A stretch of 63,036 bases of DNA from DATARH01 sp050246595. GTDB taxonomy: Bacteria > Pseudomonadota > Alphaproteobacteria > ATCC43930 > CGMCC-115725. The stretch is from positions 1 to 63,036 of the forward strand of contig JBFWVT010000026.1 in the NCBI GenBank assembly GCA_050246595.1. Direction: 5' to 3'. Made by a program: the position numbers and the translations under genes. A model generated the notes under the pieces. The model made no database searches. It saw only the letters and a program-made list of their open reading frames with translations, and was not told the DNA's origin. Below, one piece after another: positions 52,211-62,513 of this stretch (within the stretch, counting starts at the first letter, position 1; each line of letters opens with the position of its first letter).

Positions 52211-52986
52211 CGGCGCGCCGCCTGTTGATCCTGGGAGGCACGGGAGAGGCCGCTTCGCTGGCGCGCGCCGCCCTCGCCCGGTTCGGCGATGCGATCGAGG
52301 TGACGACGGCGCTCGCCGGCCGCACCCGCAACCCCGGCCCGATTGCCGGCAATGTGCGGATTGGAAGTTTCGGCGGCCCCGCCGGGCTCGGCACCTATCT
52401 GATCGAACAGCGCATCAACCGGCTGATTGATGCGACGCACCCGTTTGCCGCCGAAATCTCGCGCGCCGCTCGCCTCGCTGCCGAGCGCGCCGGCGTAAAG
52501 CGGCTGCTGCTGCTACGCCCGCGATGGAAACGCCACCCGCTCGACCGCTGGATCGAGGTCGACAACATCGAAGCCGCCGCGTTGCTGGTCGGAAGGATCG
52601 GTCGCTGCGCGCTGCTGACCATCGGCGCTCGGACCCTCGCCGCCTTCGCGCAGGCGGGCGACATGCGTTTTATCGTGCGGCTGATCGATCCGCCGCACGA
52701 GGCACTGCCGTTGCGGCGATGTCATATCGTTTGCGGGCGCGGGCCGTTCAACCTGGAATACGAACGGCAGTTGCTCCGCCATCACCAGATCGATGTACTC
52801 GTATGCAAGGCCAGCGGCGGTGCGGCCACCGAGGCAAAACTGGTTGCGGCACGCGAGGCGGGTCTTCCGGTTATCATGATACGACGGCCGCCGCGCGAAC
52901 CGGGAGAGGCGGTCGATTCCGTCGAGGCGGCGCTCGACTGGCTCGCCGATTTTGACCGGCGACAACAAGAGGGGAGAATGCCATGA
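52207..52986 (+). CDS. cobK: Precorrin-6A reductase
   Basis: Reduces (cobalt-)precorrin-6A with NADPH in corrin synthesis (CobK/CbiJ family), 259 residues. The N-terminal Rossmann segment LLILGGTGEAASLARAAL and the core RINRLIDATHPFAAEISRAARLAAERAGVKRLLLLRPRWKR are diagnostic, as is KASGGAATEAKLVAAREAGLPVIMIRRPP. It overlaps cbiD by 4 nt and the ankyrin gene by 4 nt, giving a tight operon. Confidence 0.93.
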   Translation: MTARRLLILGGTGEAASLARAALARFGDAIEVTTALAGRTRNPGPIAGNVRIGSFGGPAGLGTYLIEQRINRLIDATHPFAAEISRAARLAAERAGVKRLLLLRPRWKRHPLDRWIEVDNIEAAALLVGRIGRCALLTIGARTLAAFAQAGDMRFIVRLIDPPHEALPLRRCHIVCGRGPFNLEYERQLLRHHQIDVLVCKASGGAATEAKLVAAREAGLPVIMIRRPPREPGEAVDSVEAALDWLADFDRRQQEGRMP

Positions 52987-53561
52987 ACGTTCGTTATGCC
53001 CGCCATCTGGCCGGCGCGGCGATTGCGCTGCTCGCTCTCGGGACAAGCGCGCGCGCCGATTTGGACCTGTTCGGCGCCTATTACAACAACGTGGCCCGCG
53101 CCGCCGCGGCGAATGACGCGGCAACCGTTGCCCGGCTCGTTGCGGGCGATAGCTACAAGGTGAACAATCTCGATGACACCGGCCGCACCGGTCTTCACAT
53201 CGCCGCGACAAACGGCAATCTGCAAATCGCGGCGATCCTGATCAAGGCGGGCGCCAACGTGAACCTGAAGGACAGGCTCGGCAACACCGCGCTGCACGCC
53301 GCGGTCGATCGCAACCATATCGAGATGGCGGAGCTGCTGATCGAGGTCGGCACCAATCTCGACAGCGAAAACAGGAACGGCATGACGCCGCTGATGATCG
53401 CCGCGCGGCACGGCAATGCCGTCCTCGTGAAGGCGATGCTCGCGAAGGGAGCCGACGCCCGCAAAACCGATTTTACCGGCCGCGACGCCGTCAGCTGGGC
53501 GCAGGAAGGTCGCCGGCCGGCGGTTGTGCAAATGCTGCAACGCTCCGCCGCAACGCGCTGA
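52983..53561 (+). CDS. Secreted ankyrin-repeat protein
   Basis: A 192-residue protein with a signal peptide (about residues 1-26, AGAAIALLALGTSARA) and four ankyrin-type repeats at about 55-85, 88-118, 121-151 and 154-185 (for example TGLHIAATNGNLQIAAILIKAGANVNLKDRLGNTALHAAVDRNHIEMAELLIEVG). The ATG overlaps the cobK stop by 4 nt and cobT follows after 16 nt, so it is embedded in the cobalamin operon. The role is unknown; a periplasmic protein-protein interaction is likely from the repeats. Confidence 0.9.
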   Translation: MNVRYARHLAGAAIALLALGTSARADLDLFGAYYNNVARAAAANDAATVARLVAGDSYKVNNLDDTGRTGLHIAATNGNLQIAAILIKAGANVNLKDRLGNTALHAAVDRNHIEMAELLIEVGTNLDSENRNGMTPLMIAARHGNAVLVKAMLAKGADARKTDFTGRDAVSWAQEGRRPAVVQMLQRSAATR

Positions 53562-53577
53562 GACCGGGCGACACGCG

Positions 53578-54600
53578 ATGCCGGATCCCGAGCCGCCGCG
53601 TCTTGACGAAATCCGCGGGCTGATCGCTCATCTCCCCGGTCCGGACCTCGAAGCCGGCAGCGCCGCGGCGCTGCGCGAGCGCCGGTTGACCAAGCCGGCC
53701 GGCGCGCTCGGCCGCCTTGAGGAGCTGGCAGGGTGGCTCGCGACTTGGCAGGGACGCCATCCGCCCTCGCTGCATCACCCGCGCACGGTCGTATTCGCCG
53801 GCAATCACGGCGTCGCCGCGCGCGGCGTCTCAGCCTATCCGTCCGAGGTGACGGCACAGATGGTGCAGAACTTCATCGCCGGCGGGGCCGCCGTAAACCA
53901 GCTCTGCCGCCTGCTCGATGCCGATCTGCGCGTCTATGAAATGAACCTCGGCACGCCGACCGCCGATATCGTCGAGGAGCCGGCGATGAGCGAGGAGGAA
54001 TGCGCCCGCGCGATCGCCTACGGGATGATGGCGGTCGAGCCGGGGATCGACGCGCTCGCGGTCGGCGAGATGGGGATCGGCAACACCACTGTCGCGGCGG
54101 CGCTGTGCCTTGCGCTGCTCGGCGGCGCGGCGTCGGACTGGACCGGTCCCGGAACCGGGGTCACCGGCGCCGCCCTCGACCGGAAGCGCGCGGCCGTGGC
54201 GGCCTCCGCCGCGCGGCATCGGAAGGAGGCCGGCGACCCGTTCGATATCCTGCGCCGGCTCGGCGGGCTCGAATTCGCCGCGATGGTCGGGGCGATCCTC
54301 GCGGCGCGCATGGGCCGCGTCCCGGTCGTGCTCGACGGGTTCTCGGCGGCGGCGGCCGCGGCGGTGCTTTACGCCGCCGATCCGCGCGCGCTCGACCACT
54401 GCGTCGCCGGCCACGTCTCGGCCGAACCGGGCCATCGCCGCCTGCTCGACCGGCTCGGTATGCGCCCGCTGCTCGATCTCGACATGCGGCTCGGCGAGGC
54501 TTCCGGCGCGACGCTCGCCCTGATGCTGCTGAAGGCCGCCGCCGCCTGCCACACCGATATGGCCACCTTTGCCGAGGCCGGGGTCAGCGGCCCGGCGTAG
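53578..54600 (+). CDS. cobT: Nicotinate-nucleotide-dimethylbenzimidazole phosphoribosyltransferase
   Basis: Makes alpha-ribazole phosphate for the lower ligand of cobalamin. 340 residues; the motifs KPAGALGRLEELAGWLATWQG, VVFAGNHGVAARGVSAYPSEVTAQMVQNFIAGGAAVNQLC, GEMGIGNTTVAAAL, and the catalytic Glu near TGPGTGVTG are all present. The ATG at 53578 fits the family. It ends the cbiD-cobK-ankyrin-cobT group. Confidence 0.95.
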   Translation: MPDPEPPRLDEIRGLIAHLPGPDLEAGSAAALRERRLTKPAGALGRLEELAGWLATWQGRHPPSLHHPRTVVFAGNHGVAARGVSAYPSEVTAQMVQNFIAGGAAVNQLCRLLDADLRVYEMNLGTPTADIVEEPAMSEEECARAIAYGMMAVEPGIDALAVGEMGIGNTTVAAALCLALLGGAASDWTGPGTGVTGAALDRKRAAVAASAARHRKEAGDPFDILRRLGGLEFAAMVGAILAARMGRVPVVLDGFSAAAAAAVLYAADPRALDHCVAGHVSAEPGHRRLLDRLGMRPLLDLDMRLGEASGATLALMLLKAAAACHTDMATFAEAGVSGPA

Positions 54601-54668
54601 CAACGCGGCTGTGTTGCCGGGCCGTATCGATTGCTGCGATAGTCCGCCGTCGCTGTCACGGAGGGAGC

Positions 54669-56069
54669 ATGACGAGCGCATCGGATATCGCCTTTGCCTC
54701 GGCGCTCGACCTGGTCGAGCTGTATCGCACGCAGACGCTGTCGCCGGTCGAGGCCGCCGAGGCGCTGCTGGCCCGAGCCGAGGCGTTGCAGCCGAAGCTC
54801 AACGCGTTCTGCGTGATCGACCGCGACGGCGCGCTGCAAGCGGCGCGGGAAGCCGAGCGGCGGTGGCGCGACGGGGCGCCGCTCGGACCGCTCGATGGGG
54901 TGCCGGTGACGATCAAGGATCTCGTGCTGATGCGCGGGTTTGCCACCCGCCGCGGCTCGCGGATGATCGATCCGATCCCCGACACCGAGGACGGGCCGGC
55001 AGTGGCGCGGCTGCGCGAGGCCGGGGCGGTGATCCTCGGCAAGACCACGACCCCGGAATTCGGCTGGAAGGCGATCGGCGACTCGCCGCTGACCGGCATC
55101 ACCCGCAACCCGTGGGACCTCGACCGCACACCGGGCGGCAGCAGCGCCGGGGCTGCCGCCGCCTGCGCCGCCGGTATCGCGCCGCTGCATGTCGGCAGCG
55201 ACGGGGCCGGCTCGATCCGCATCCCGTCGGCCTTCACCGGCATTTTCGGCATCAAGGCGACATTCGGGCGGGTGCCGGCGCATCCGGCCTCGCCTATGGG
55301 CTTGCTGTCGAATGTCGGACCGATGACACGCAGCGTGCGCGACGCGGCGCTGATGCTGAACATGCTGGCGCGGCCCGACTGCCGCGACCCGTATTCGCTG
55401 CCGCCCGAGCGGCGGATGTATCTCGACGGCATCGACGAAGGGGTGCGCGGTTGGCGGTTGGGCTACAGCCCCGATCTCGGCTGCGCCAGGGTCGATCCCG
55501 AGATCGCCGCCTGCGTTGCCGAGGCGGCGCGCCGCTTCGAGGAGTTGGGGGCGCATGTCGAACAGATCGACCCGGTCTTCGACTCGCCGCGCCAAGCGCT
55601 GCTGACCCTGTGGGCGGCGGGCACCGCGCGGGTCATGGCCGGTTTCCCGCAGGAGAAGCGCCGTCTCGCCGATCCGGGGCTGATCGACATCGCGGCGCGC
55701 GGCGAGCGCATCAGCGCCGCCGAGTATGTCGGCGCCGATCTGGCGCGCACCGCGCTGGGCGCGCGGATGGCGGAATTCCACCAGCAATACGACCTGCTTC
55801 TGACGCCGATGATGCCGGTTCCGGCATTGCCGGTCGGCCAGGATCTGAACGATCCGGCCACCGAAGACATGTGGATCGACTGGTCGCCGTTCAGCTATCC
55901 GTTCAACATGACGCGCCAGCCGGCCGCGAGCATTCCCTGCGGGCTGACCCGCGCCGGATTGCCGATCGGGTTGCAGATCGTCGGACCGCTCTACGCCGAG
56001 GACCGGGTGCTGCGCGCCGCCCGCGCCTTCGAGCAGACCCAGCCGGAGCGCCGCCCGCCATTGGATTGA
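54669..56069 (+). CDS. Amidase (amidase-signature family)
   Basis: A 466-residue hydrolase of the amidase-signature family with the Ser-Ser-Lys triad: Lys in PVTIKDLVLM, the Ser-rich GGSSAGAAAACAAGIAPLHVGSDGAGSIRIPSAFTG with the cis-Ser and the nucleophile Ser. GAGGGAG precedes the ATG. Members include aryl-acylamidase and GatA-like proteins, but GatB/C are not adjacent, so it is more likely a catabolic amidase. Substrate unknown. Confidence 0.92.
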   Translation: MTSASDIAFASALDLVELYRTQTLSPVEAAEALLARAEALQPKLNAFCVIDRDGALQAAREAERRWRDGAPLGPLDGVPVTIKDLVLMRGFATRRGSRMIDPIPDTEDGPAVARLREAGAVILGKTTTPEFGWKAIGDSPLTGITRNPWDLDRTPGGSSAGAAAACAAGIAPLHVGSDGAGSIRIPSAFTGIFGIKATFGRVPAHPASPMGLLSNVGPMTRSVRDAALMLNMLARPDCRDPYSLPPERRMYLDGIDEGVRGWRLGYSPDLGCARVDPEIAACVAEAARRFEELGAHVEQIDPVFDSPRQALLTLWAAGTARVMAGFPQEKRRLADPGLIDIAARGERISAAEYVGADLARTALGARMAEFHQQYDLLLTPMMPVPALPVGQDLNDPATEDMWIDWSPFSYPFNMTRQPAASIPCGLTRAGLPIGLQIVGPLYAEDRVLRAARAFEQTQPERRPPLD

Positions 56070-56097
56070 GCTTGCCCCAGAAGCGGAACACACGTCG

Positions 56098-56934
56098 ATG
56101 CAGGACATATCGGGAAAAACCGCGATCGTTACCGGCGCCGCCTCGGGCATCGGTCTCGGCATCGCGACCGCGCTGGCCGAGGCCGGCGCGAATGTGGTGA
56201 TGGCGGATATCCAGAAGGACGCGATCGAACAGGCCGCGCACACGCTGTCCGGCACCAACAAGCGGGTGATGCCGGTGCGCATCGATGTGACGCAGGAGCA
56301 ATCCGTGCTCGATGCGCTGGCCGAAGCCGAGCAAAACTTCGGCAAATTGCACATCGCCTGCAACAACGCCGGTGTACCGATGCACGGCACCCGGATGACC
56401 GACGTGCCCCCCGAGGATTGGGAATTCGTGCTCGGCGTCAATGTCTGGGGGATCATCCACGGTATCCGCCACTTTGTCCCGGCGATCCTGAAGCACGGCG
56501 AGGAGGGGCACGTCGTCAACACCGCCTCGGTGGCCGGCTTCCAGAACCGTCGCGGCACCGACCAGGGGCCGTATTCGATGTCGAAATACGCCGCTTTGTC
56601 ACTGTCCGAGGCGTTGGAGCACGAGCTGGACGGCACCAATATCGGCGTCTCGGTGCTGTGTCCCGGACCGATCAACACCAATATCGCACGCGGCGCCCGC
56701 AACCGCCCCGAGCACATGGGCGGCCCGAAGACGCGGGCCAACGACGAGCGGGTTCTGGCCGAACGCTTGGCGACAATCGGTCTCGACCCGAAGCGGGTCG
56801 GCGAGCGCGTCGTTGACGCAATCCGGACCAGGACGTTCTACGCCTTTGTCGGCGCCGTGCCGGCCGATGTGATCCGGACCCGCCACCGCCGCATCGAGGA
56901 GGCGCTGAACAGCCCCTGGGTCACGCATTACTGA
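56098..56934 (+). CDS. SDR-family oxidoreductase
   Basis: Short-chain dehydrogenase of 278 residues. Cofactor loop VTGAASGIGLGIATALAEAGANVV, NNAG in IACNNAGVPMHG, Ser in VNTASVAGFQN, and Tyr/Lys in GPYSMSKYAALSLSEALEHE. It begins 28 nt after the amidase stop and may be co-transcribed. The C-terminal RTFYAFVGAVPADVIRTRHRRIEEAL helix is longer than in minimal SDRs. Substrate unknown. Confidence 0.88.
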   Translation: MQDISGKTAIVTGAASGIGLGIATALAEAGANVVMADIQKDAIEQAAHTLSGTNKRVMPVRIDVTQEQSVLDALAEAEQNFGKLHIACNNAGVPMHGTRMTDVPPEDWEFVLGVNVWGIIHGIRHFVPAILKHGEEGHVVNTASVAGFQNRRGTDQGPYSMSKYAALSLSEALEHELDGTNIGVSVLCPGPINTNIARGARNRPEHMGGPKTRANDERVLAERLATIGLDPKRVGERVVDAIRTRTFYAFVGAVPADVIRTRHRRIEEALNSPWVTHY

Positions 56935-56960
56935 ACAGAAAGTAAAAATTTTGCCTCATC

Positions 56961-57008
56961 AGGACCGCCGGCCTCTGGCCGGCAAGCCGGCGGGACGCCG
57001 GCGGTCCT
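56961..57008. repeat. GGACCGCCGGC-type palindromic repeat
   Basis: Arms AGGACCGCCGGC (56961-56972) and GCCGGCGGTCCT (56997-57008) are perfect reverse complements enclosing two further GC palindromes (GCCGGC). It lies just past the asnS stop and is followed, in the minus direction, by an A/T stretch (56941-56953) that would give a U tract, so it may terminate asnS transcription. Related copy at 46535. Confidence 0.8.
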
Positions 57009-57031
57009 GAGCCAGGATCGACACCAGCGCG

Positions 57032-58441
<1,410 letters not shown>

Positions 58442-58467
58442 CTCAAGACCTCCGTGCCCAAAGCCCG

Positions 58468-58842
58468 CTACCCGCGTTTCGGCTCGCGCCCGAGGCCCTG
58501 TTTTTTTAGGGCGGCGAGGTAGTCGCGCCAGCGCCGGTCGTGCTCGACCCCCAGCCGGTACAGGTAGTCCCAGGAGTAAATCCCGGTGTCGTGCAGATCG
58601 TCGAACTTGATGCGCACGGCGTAATTGCCGACCGGCTCCAGATCGAGAATGCCGACATGGGCACGCTCGGCGACGATGCGCTTCTCGCCGGGGCCGTGGC
58701 CCTGCACCTCGGCAGACGGGCTTTCGACCCGCAGATACTCGGCCGGGAGACTGAACCGCTTCCCGTCGTCGAATTCGATGTCGAGCCGCTTTTCAGCCCG
58801 CTTCAGCCGCAATTCGACCGGCCACGGCCCCTTGTCGCTCAT
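58468..58842 (-). CDS. DUF971 (gamma-butyrobetaine-hydroxylase-like N-terminal) protein
   Basis: A 124-residue single-domain protein: VELRLKRAEKRLDIEFDDGKRFSLPAEYLRVESPSAEVQGHG, then ILDLEPVGNYAVRIKFDDLHDTGIYSWDYLYRLGVEHDRRW, both typical. Such stand-alone domains are linked with Fe-S cluster or Mrp-type proteins in some genomes, but the role is unproven. The start at 58842 (MSDKGPW) is chosen over the upstream frame. Confidence 0.9.
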   Translation of the reverse strand: MSDKGPWPVELRLKRAEKRLDIEFDDGKRFSLPAEYLRVESPSAEVQGHGPGEKRIVAERAHVGILDLEPVGNYAVRIKFDDLHDTGIYSWDYLYRLGVEHDRRWRDYLAALKKQGLGREPKRG

Positions 58843-58852
58843 GCTGGTTCGC

Positions 58853-59083
58853 TCACGGCGCGCTCGATGGCGGCGGCAGGCGCGCCTGCCCCTTTTCGTC
58901 GTCTCGCAGCGGCCGCGCCTCGTCAACCAGCATGATCGGGATGCCGTCGCGGATCGGATAGGCAAGCCCGGCCTCCTCGCTGATCAGCTCCTGCGCCGCG
59001 CGATCATAGCGCAGCCTCCCCTTGGTCAGCGGACAAACCAGGATTTCGAGCAGTTTCGGGTCGATATCGGTGGGCTGTTCCAT
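58853..59083 (-). CDS. Trm112-family zinc-ribbon protein
   Basis: A 76-residue protein of the Trm112/YcaR family: IDPKLLEILVCPLTKGRLRYDRAAQELISEEAGLAYPIRDGIPIMLVDEAR. The single CP pair replaces the full zinc ribbon, as often in bacterial forms. It may act as a partner of a methyltransferase or of LpxK-type enzymes; not determined. Start 59083 is chosen from the family alignment. It sits between DUF971 and the LON-N gene on the same strand. Confidence 0.9.
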   Translation of the reverse strand: MEQPTDIDPKLLEILVCPLTKGRLRYDRAAQELISEEAGLAYPIRDGIPIMLVDEARPLRDDEKGQARLPPPSSAP

Positions 59084-59117
59084 CGCCGCTCCGGTCGCCT
59101 CCATACCCGCGCCCGCG

Positions 59118-59801
59118 TCAGTGCCGCGTGCCCGTATCATCCTCACCGGTGACCGGCTGGATCGCGGCCATTTCGACCAGCCCGGTCAGCAGCGTCGCGC
59201 GCTGTTCGAGATCGGCCGCTTCGAGCAGCGCCTGCTTCTCGCTCGGCGCGAACGGGCAGGCCATGGCGATCGAGGCGATAAGCTGCTCGGCCGGCGCCTT
59301 CTCGATTGCGCTCCAATCGGCCGACAGCTGCCGCTGGCCAAAAAAGTTCTTCAGACCGCGGACAAGACGGGCGCGGTCGAATTGCGGCGCATCGGGGATC
59401 TCGCGGTCCGGCGCGAACGGCATCCAGTCCGGGATCACGCGGCGATACCCGCTCAGCAGCGGCAGCTCCTCGACAATGCGGAACCGCGAAACGCCGGTCA
59501 GCGTGATCAGAAAGCGCCCGTCATCGGTCTCGGCGAACTGCGTGATGCGGCCGGCACAGCCGACCGGATAGACCGGCGGGTTCATCCCCCCGATGGTGGG
59601 ATCGCTCGGCTGGATCATCCCGATCAGCCGCTCGCCGCCGAGCGCGTCGCGGGTCATCGCCAGATAGCGCGGCTCGAAGATGTTGAGCGGCAACCTCGCC
59701 CGCGGCAGCAGCAATACCCCGACGAGCGGAAAGATCGGCAGAACCTCCGGCAGCACCGGGCGCTGCACCCGCTCGCCTGCGACATCGTGCGGTTCGCTCA
59801 T
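59118..59801 (-). CDS. LON peptidase N-terminal-domain protein
   Basis: A 227-residue protein containing only the Lon substrate-binding (N-terminal) domain: LPIFPLVGVLLLPRARLPLNIFEPRYLAMTRDAL, then GCAGRITQFAETDDGRFLITLTGVSRFRI. There is no AAA or protease domain. Stand-alone forms are usual in alphaproteobacteria next to a CnoX-like thioredoxin, as here; a role in protein quality control is inferred. Confidence 0.92.
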   Translation of the reverse strand: MSEPHDVAGERVQRPVLPEVLPIFPLVGVLLLPRARLPLNIFEPRYLAMTRDALGGERLIGMIQPSDPTIGGMNPPVYPVGCAGRITQFAETDDGRFLITLTGVSRFRIVEELPLLSGYRRVIPDWMPFAPDREIPDAPQFDRARLVRGLKNFFGQRQLSADWSAIEKAPAEQLIASIAMACPFAPSEKQALLEAADLEQRATLLTGLVEMAAIQPVTGEDDTGTRH

Positions 59802-59892
59802 GCGGTGCCGACCTTTCTGGCCATTGGCCTCCCGCCCCCGGGGATCACGCCGCTGGAAATCACGCCGCTGGGAAGCACAACAACAACCGGGA

Positions 59893-60810
59893 TCACGAGA
59901 ACATCAGCGACGACAGCCGCCGCCGCGCGCTCAAGGTCAGCGGGTCGGTCGGACCCATCGCCTCGAAGAACTTGACGAGCTGCTTGCGCGCCGCCTGCTC
60001 GTTCCACTCGCGGTCCCGCTTGTACAAAGCCAGCAACGCGTCGATCGCCTCCTCCCGCTCGCCGGCGCCAAACAACGCGGTCGCCAGTTCGAGCCGCGCC
60101 TCGTGGTCGTCCGGGTTCTGTTCGATGCGGGCGCGCAGATTGCCGGTCGATCCCATCGCCTTCTGCGCCTGCTCGGCGAGGTCGAGCGCCGAGCGCGCCG
60201 CGGCGATCTCCGGGTTGCGCACGAGGTCCTGCGGGGTGCTGTCGAGAACCTGCCGGGCCTGGTCGAGTTCGCCGCGCCCAACCATCGCGCGCGCCAGCCC
60301 GGCGAGGGCTTCGGCGTTGCCGGGATCGTGCTGGATGACCTGCGAGTAGATCGAGGCGGCGGTGCCATGATCGCCGCCCTGCGCGGCCGCCTTGGCCATC
60401 GCCATCGCTTCCTCGACCGGCGACGGACCGCCGCGCCCGCCGCCCAATCGCTGGACAAACTGCCTGATCTGGCTTTCCGGCACGGCGCCGACAAAACCAT
60501 CGACCGGACGCCCGTCCTTGAAGGCATAGACCGCCGGGATCGACTGGATGCGCATCTGCGTCGCGATCTCGGGGTTCTCGTCGATGTTGAGCTTGACCAT
60601 CCGTACCGCGCCATTGGCGGCGCGCACGACCTTTTCGAGGACCGGCCCGAGCTGCTTGCAGGGGCCGCACCACGGCGCCCAGAAATCGACGATGACCGGC
60701 TGATCGAACGAGGCGTCGACGACCTCGGCCATGAAATCGGCCGTCGACACGTCTTTTACGAGCGTCGCGCCCGCGGCAGCCCCGCCACCGATCAAGGGTT
60801 CATTCGCCAT
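59893..60810 (-). CDS. CnoX/YbbN-like thioredoxin-TPR co-chaperone
   Basis: A 305-residue protein: thioredoxin domain at about residues 20-125 with the full redox motif WAPWCGPC (C48 and C51), followed by TPR-like helices (about 130-300). In alphaproteobacteria CnoX proteins with CxxC are redox-active chaperones that hold oxidised clients for GroEL or DnaK. GGGGAG lies 9 nt before the ATG at 60810, which decides the start over the longer frame. Confidence 0.92.
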   Translation of the reverse strand: MANEPLIGGGAAAGATLVKDVSTADFMAEVVDASFDQPVIVDFWAPWCGPCKQLGPVLEKVVRAANGAVRMVKLNIDENPEIATQMRIQSIPAVYAFKDGRPVDGFVGAVPESQIRQFVQRLGGGRGGPSPVEEAMAMAKAAAQGGDHGTAASIYSQVIQHDPGNAEALAGLARAMVGRGELDQARQVLDSTPQDLVRNPEIAAARSALDLAEQAQKAMGSTGNLRARIEQNPDDHEARLELATALFGAGEREEAIDALLALYKRDREWNEQAARKQLVKFFEAMGPTDPLTLSARRRLSSLMFS

Positions 60811-60904
60811 GCACTTTTCTCCCCGGAATTCCATCGGAAACATGGCGGCGGTGTGGCGCGATGACAAGCGCCGGCCATGGTGTGCGAACTCCACGGGGCG
60901 CGAA

Positions 60905-61474
60905 CTATCGTGAAGGCATGACCGCCTTCGGATCGATGATGCGGGGGCGGTGGCCGCAGGTCTCAATAAATCGCAGCAAATCGCCCGGCGCGATCGCGGT
61001 GGTGCGGTCATTGACGAGCGGGTGATAATTGAGCGGGTCGCGATCGAGCATGCCCTCGTCGAGCACGACCGCAACCCGGTGCACCGTATCGTTCGCGAGC
61101 GCGAACGGCGTGACGCTGCCCGGCGTAACGCCGAGTACCTGCTGCAACAGCTCGGGGCTGCCGAACGAGAAGCGCGGTGCATCGAGCGCGTCGGCCAGAA
61201 GCTTCAGATCGATGCGACGCTCTTCAAGCGCGACGACGAGCCACAGCCCGCCTTTTCTGTCCTTCAGAAACAGACTTTTGCAATGGCCGCCCGGCAGGCT
61301 GCCGCGCAGCGCCGCCGACTCGGCGACCGTGAAGACTGGCGGATGCGTGTGGGTCCGGTGCACGATGCCGAGCGCGTCGAGCCGGGCGAACAGCTGCTCC
61401 GGGGTCAGCGGGAAATTCGGCGGCACCGGCGGCATGCCGGGACGATGCGGCGCGTCGTCAGGTATTGCAAGCAT
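60905..61474 (-). CDS. YbaK/ProX-type prolyl-tRNA editing protein
   Basis: A YbaK-fold free-standing editing domain of about 189 residues from the chosen start. The family features FTVAESAALRGSLPGGHCKSLFLKDRKGGLWLVVALEERRIDLKLLADAL and GVTPGSVTPFALANDTVHRVAVVLDEGML match ProXp-ala, which hydrolyses Ala-tRNA-Pro. Starts at 61525, 61474 and 61435 are possible; none has a clear ribosome binding site. It is upstream of the CnoX-like gene on the same strand. Confidence 0.9.
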   Translation of the reverse strand: MLAIPDDAPHRPGMPPVPPNFPLTPEQLFARLDALGIVHRTHTHPPVFTVAESAALRGSLPGGHCKSLFLKDRKGGLWLVVALEERRIDLKLLADALDAPRFSFGSPELLQQVLGVTPGSVTPFALANDTVHRVAVVLDEGMLDRDPLNYHPLVNDRTTAIAPGDLLRFIETCGHRPRIIDPKAVMPSR

Positions 61475-61571
61475 AGGAGGCTTGCAGGCGCGGCTGCCCG
61501 GCCGTGCGACTGCGTCCGCGCACATAGCCCTTGCAAACCCCCTCCCCCGCCATGATATTGATCGCCCGGTT

Positions 61572-61646
61572 GCGGGTGTAGCTCAGGGGTAGAGCACAAC
61601 CTTGCCAAGGTTGGGGTCGGGGGTTCGAATCCCCTCGCCCGCTCCA
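61572..61646 (+). tRNA. tRNA-Gly (anticodon GCC)
   Basis: A full cloverleaf: acceptor GCGGGTG pairs with CGCCCGC, the anticodon loop is TTGCCAA (GCC, glycine), the T-loop is GTTCGAAT and CCA is encoded. It lies directly before the accessory stretch with IS relics, so it is a plausible integration site, although no duplicated 3' end is seen within the window. Confidence 0.95.
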
Positions 61647-62513
61647 ATTTCTGAAGAAATCTCAATAAGCTGCATAAGCTCGCCGATGGATGCCAGGCTC
61701 CTGTAGCGGTGCTGGTGTCCACATGGTGTCCACCAGCGGCGGTACAGCGGCAGAGCGATCGGTGGACCGAGGAGAGTTTGCCCAGCTGCGGCGGGCTGCC
61801 GTATGGTACAGTGCACGCGCTCGTTGTCGCTGAACGGGTCCTGCTGCAGGAATAATTGCACCGTTGTCGCCAGACCGTGGGCGCCGGGGCGTAAATCGAC
61901 CGGGCGGGGGGCAACTAGGACCCGCACCCGGCCGGCGTTGTTCCGAAGCCGGAAGTAACGTCGCCGAGAAACGCCGGGTTGATGCCAGGCACGGTGCGCA
62001 GTGCGGCATCGCCGATCTCGATCAGTACGATACCGGAAAGGCTCGGGGTTCCATGACGACCGGCACAAATCCGGTACCGCAGTGCCGGCGTTACCGCCTA
62101 CAGCCGACCACAGCTCTCGCCGCCAGTCGTAAAGCTGGTTACGATGCCGCTCGTAGCGCTGTGTGACGCCTTGCTACTGCTCCCGGCGCGAAGCTCTCCG
62201 CAACAATTGCGACTTTCCCCGCGGCGCTCCCGTCAGCAGCCCAATGCGACGGAAACTGTGCCCGTCCAATCGTCCAGATCGATTGTAAGGAATGATGCTT
62301 TGAGCCGAACCGGCGGCAAGTCCCTCCCCTGACCCCCGGGCAGGTATCGCTGACTGAAAGCACGGTCCCGCGCTCCTCAGAACTCCAGGGCAGGTTGCGT
62401 CGTGGATCTTCGCTGATTGTACTCCGACGATCATTCACAACTTTATGAGACGCACGCTCTTGTGGCGGCATGTAGCTTCAAGCCGATTGTTTATCGACCG
62501 AATCGCGAAGATT
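61647..62513. other. Degraded accessory stretch after tRNA-Gly
   Basis: About 870 bp without an intact gene. It holds a short direct repeat, TGGTGTCCAC at 61713-61722 and 61724-61733, and the IS66 TnpB relic at 61805-61933. The minus-strand frame ending inside the tRNA, which reads GIRTPDPNLGKVV, is the well-known artefact of translating tRNA antisense and is not a gene. The remainder shows no recognisable coding pattern. Confidence 0.6.
61805..61933 (-). pseudogene. IS66-family TnpB (orfB) fragment
   Basis: On the minus strand a frame reads GRVRVLVAPRPVDLRPGAHG and then LATTVQLFLQQDPFSDNERV, which matches the start of IS66 orfB (TnpB) proteins (VLVATKPVDFRKGAEGLAALV...DPFSG). Downstream the frame no longer resembles TnpB, so it is a relic. 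TnpB of IS66 is an accessory protein of unknown mechanism. Confidence 0.7.

Noticed and set aside
61583..62068. Minus-strand open frame ending in GIRTPDPNLGKVVLYP
   Set aside because: Its end is the antisense translation of tRNA-Gly, a common annotation artefact. Only the inner IS66-like part is kept as a relic.
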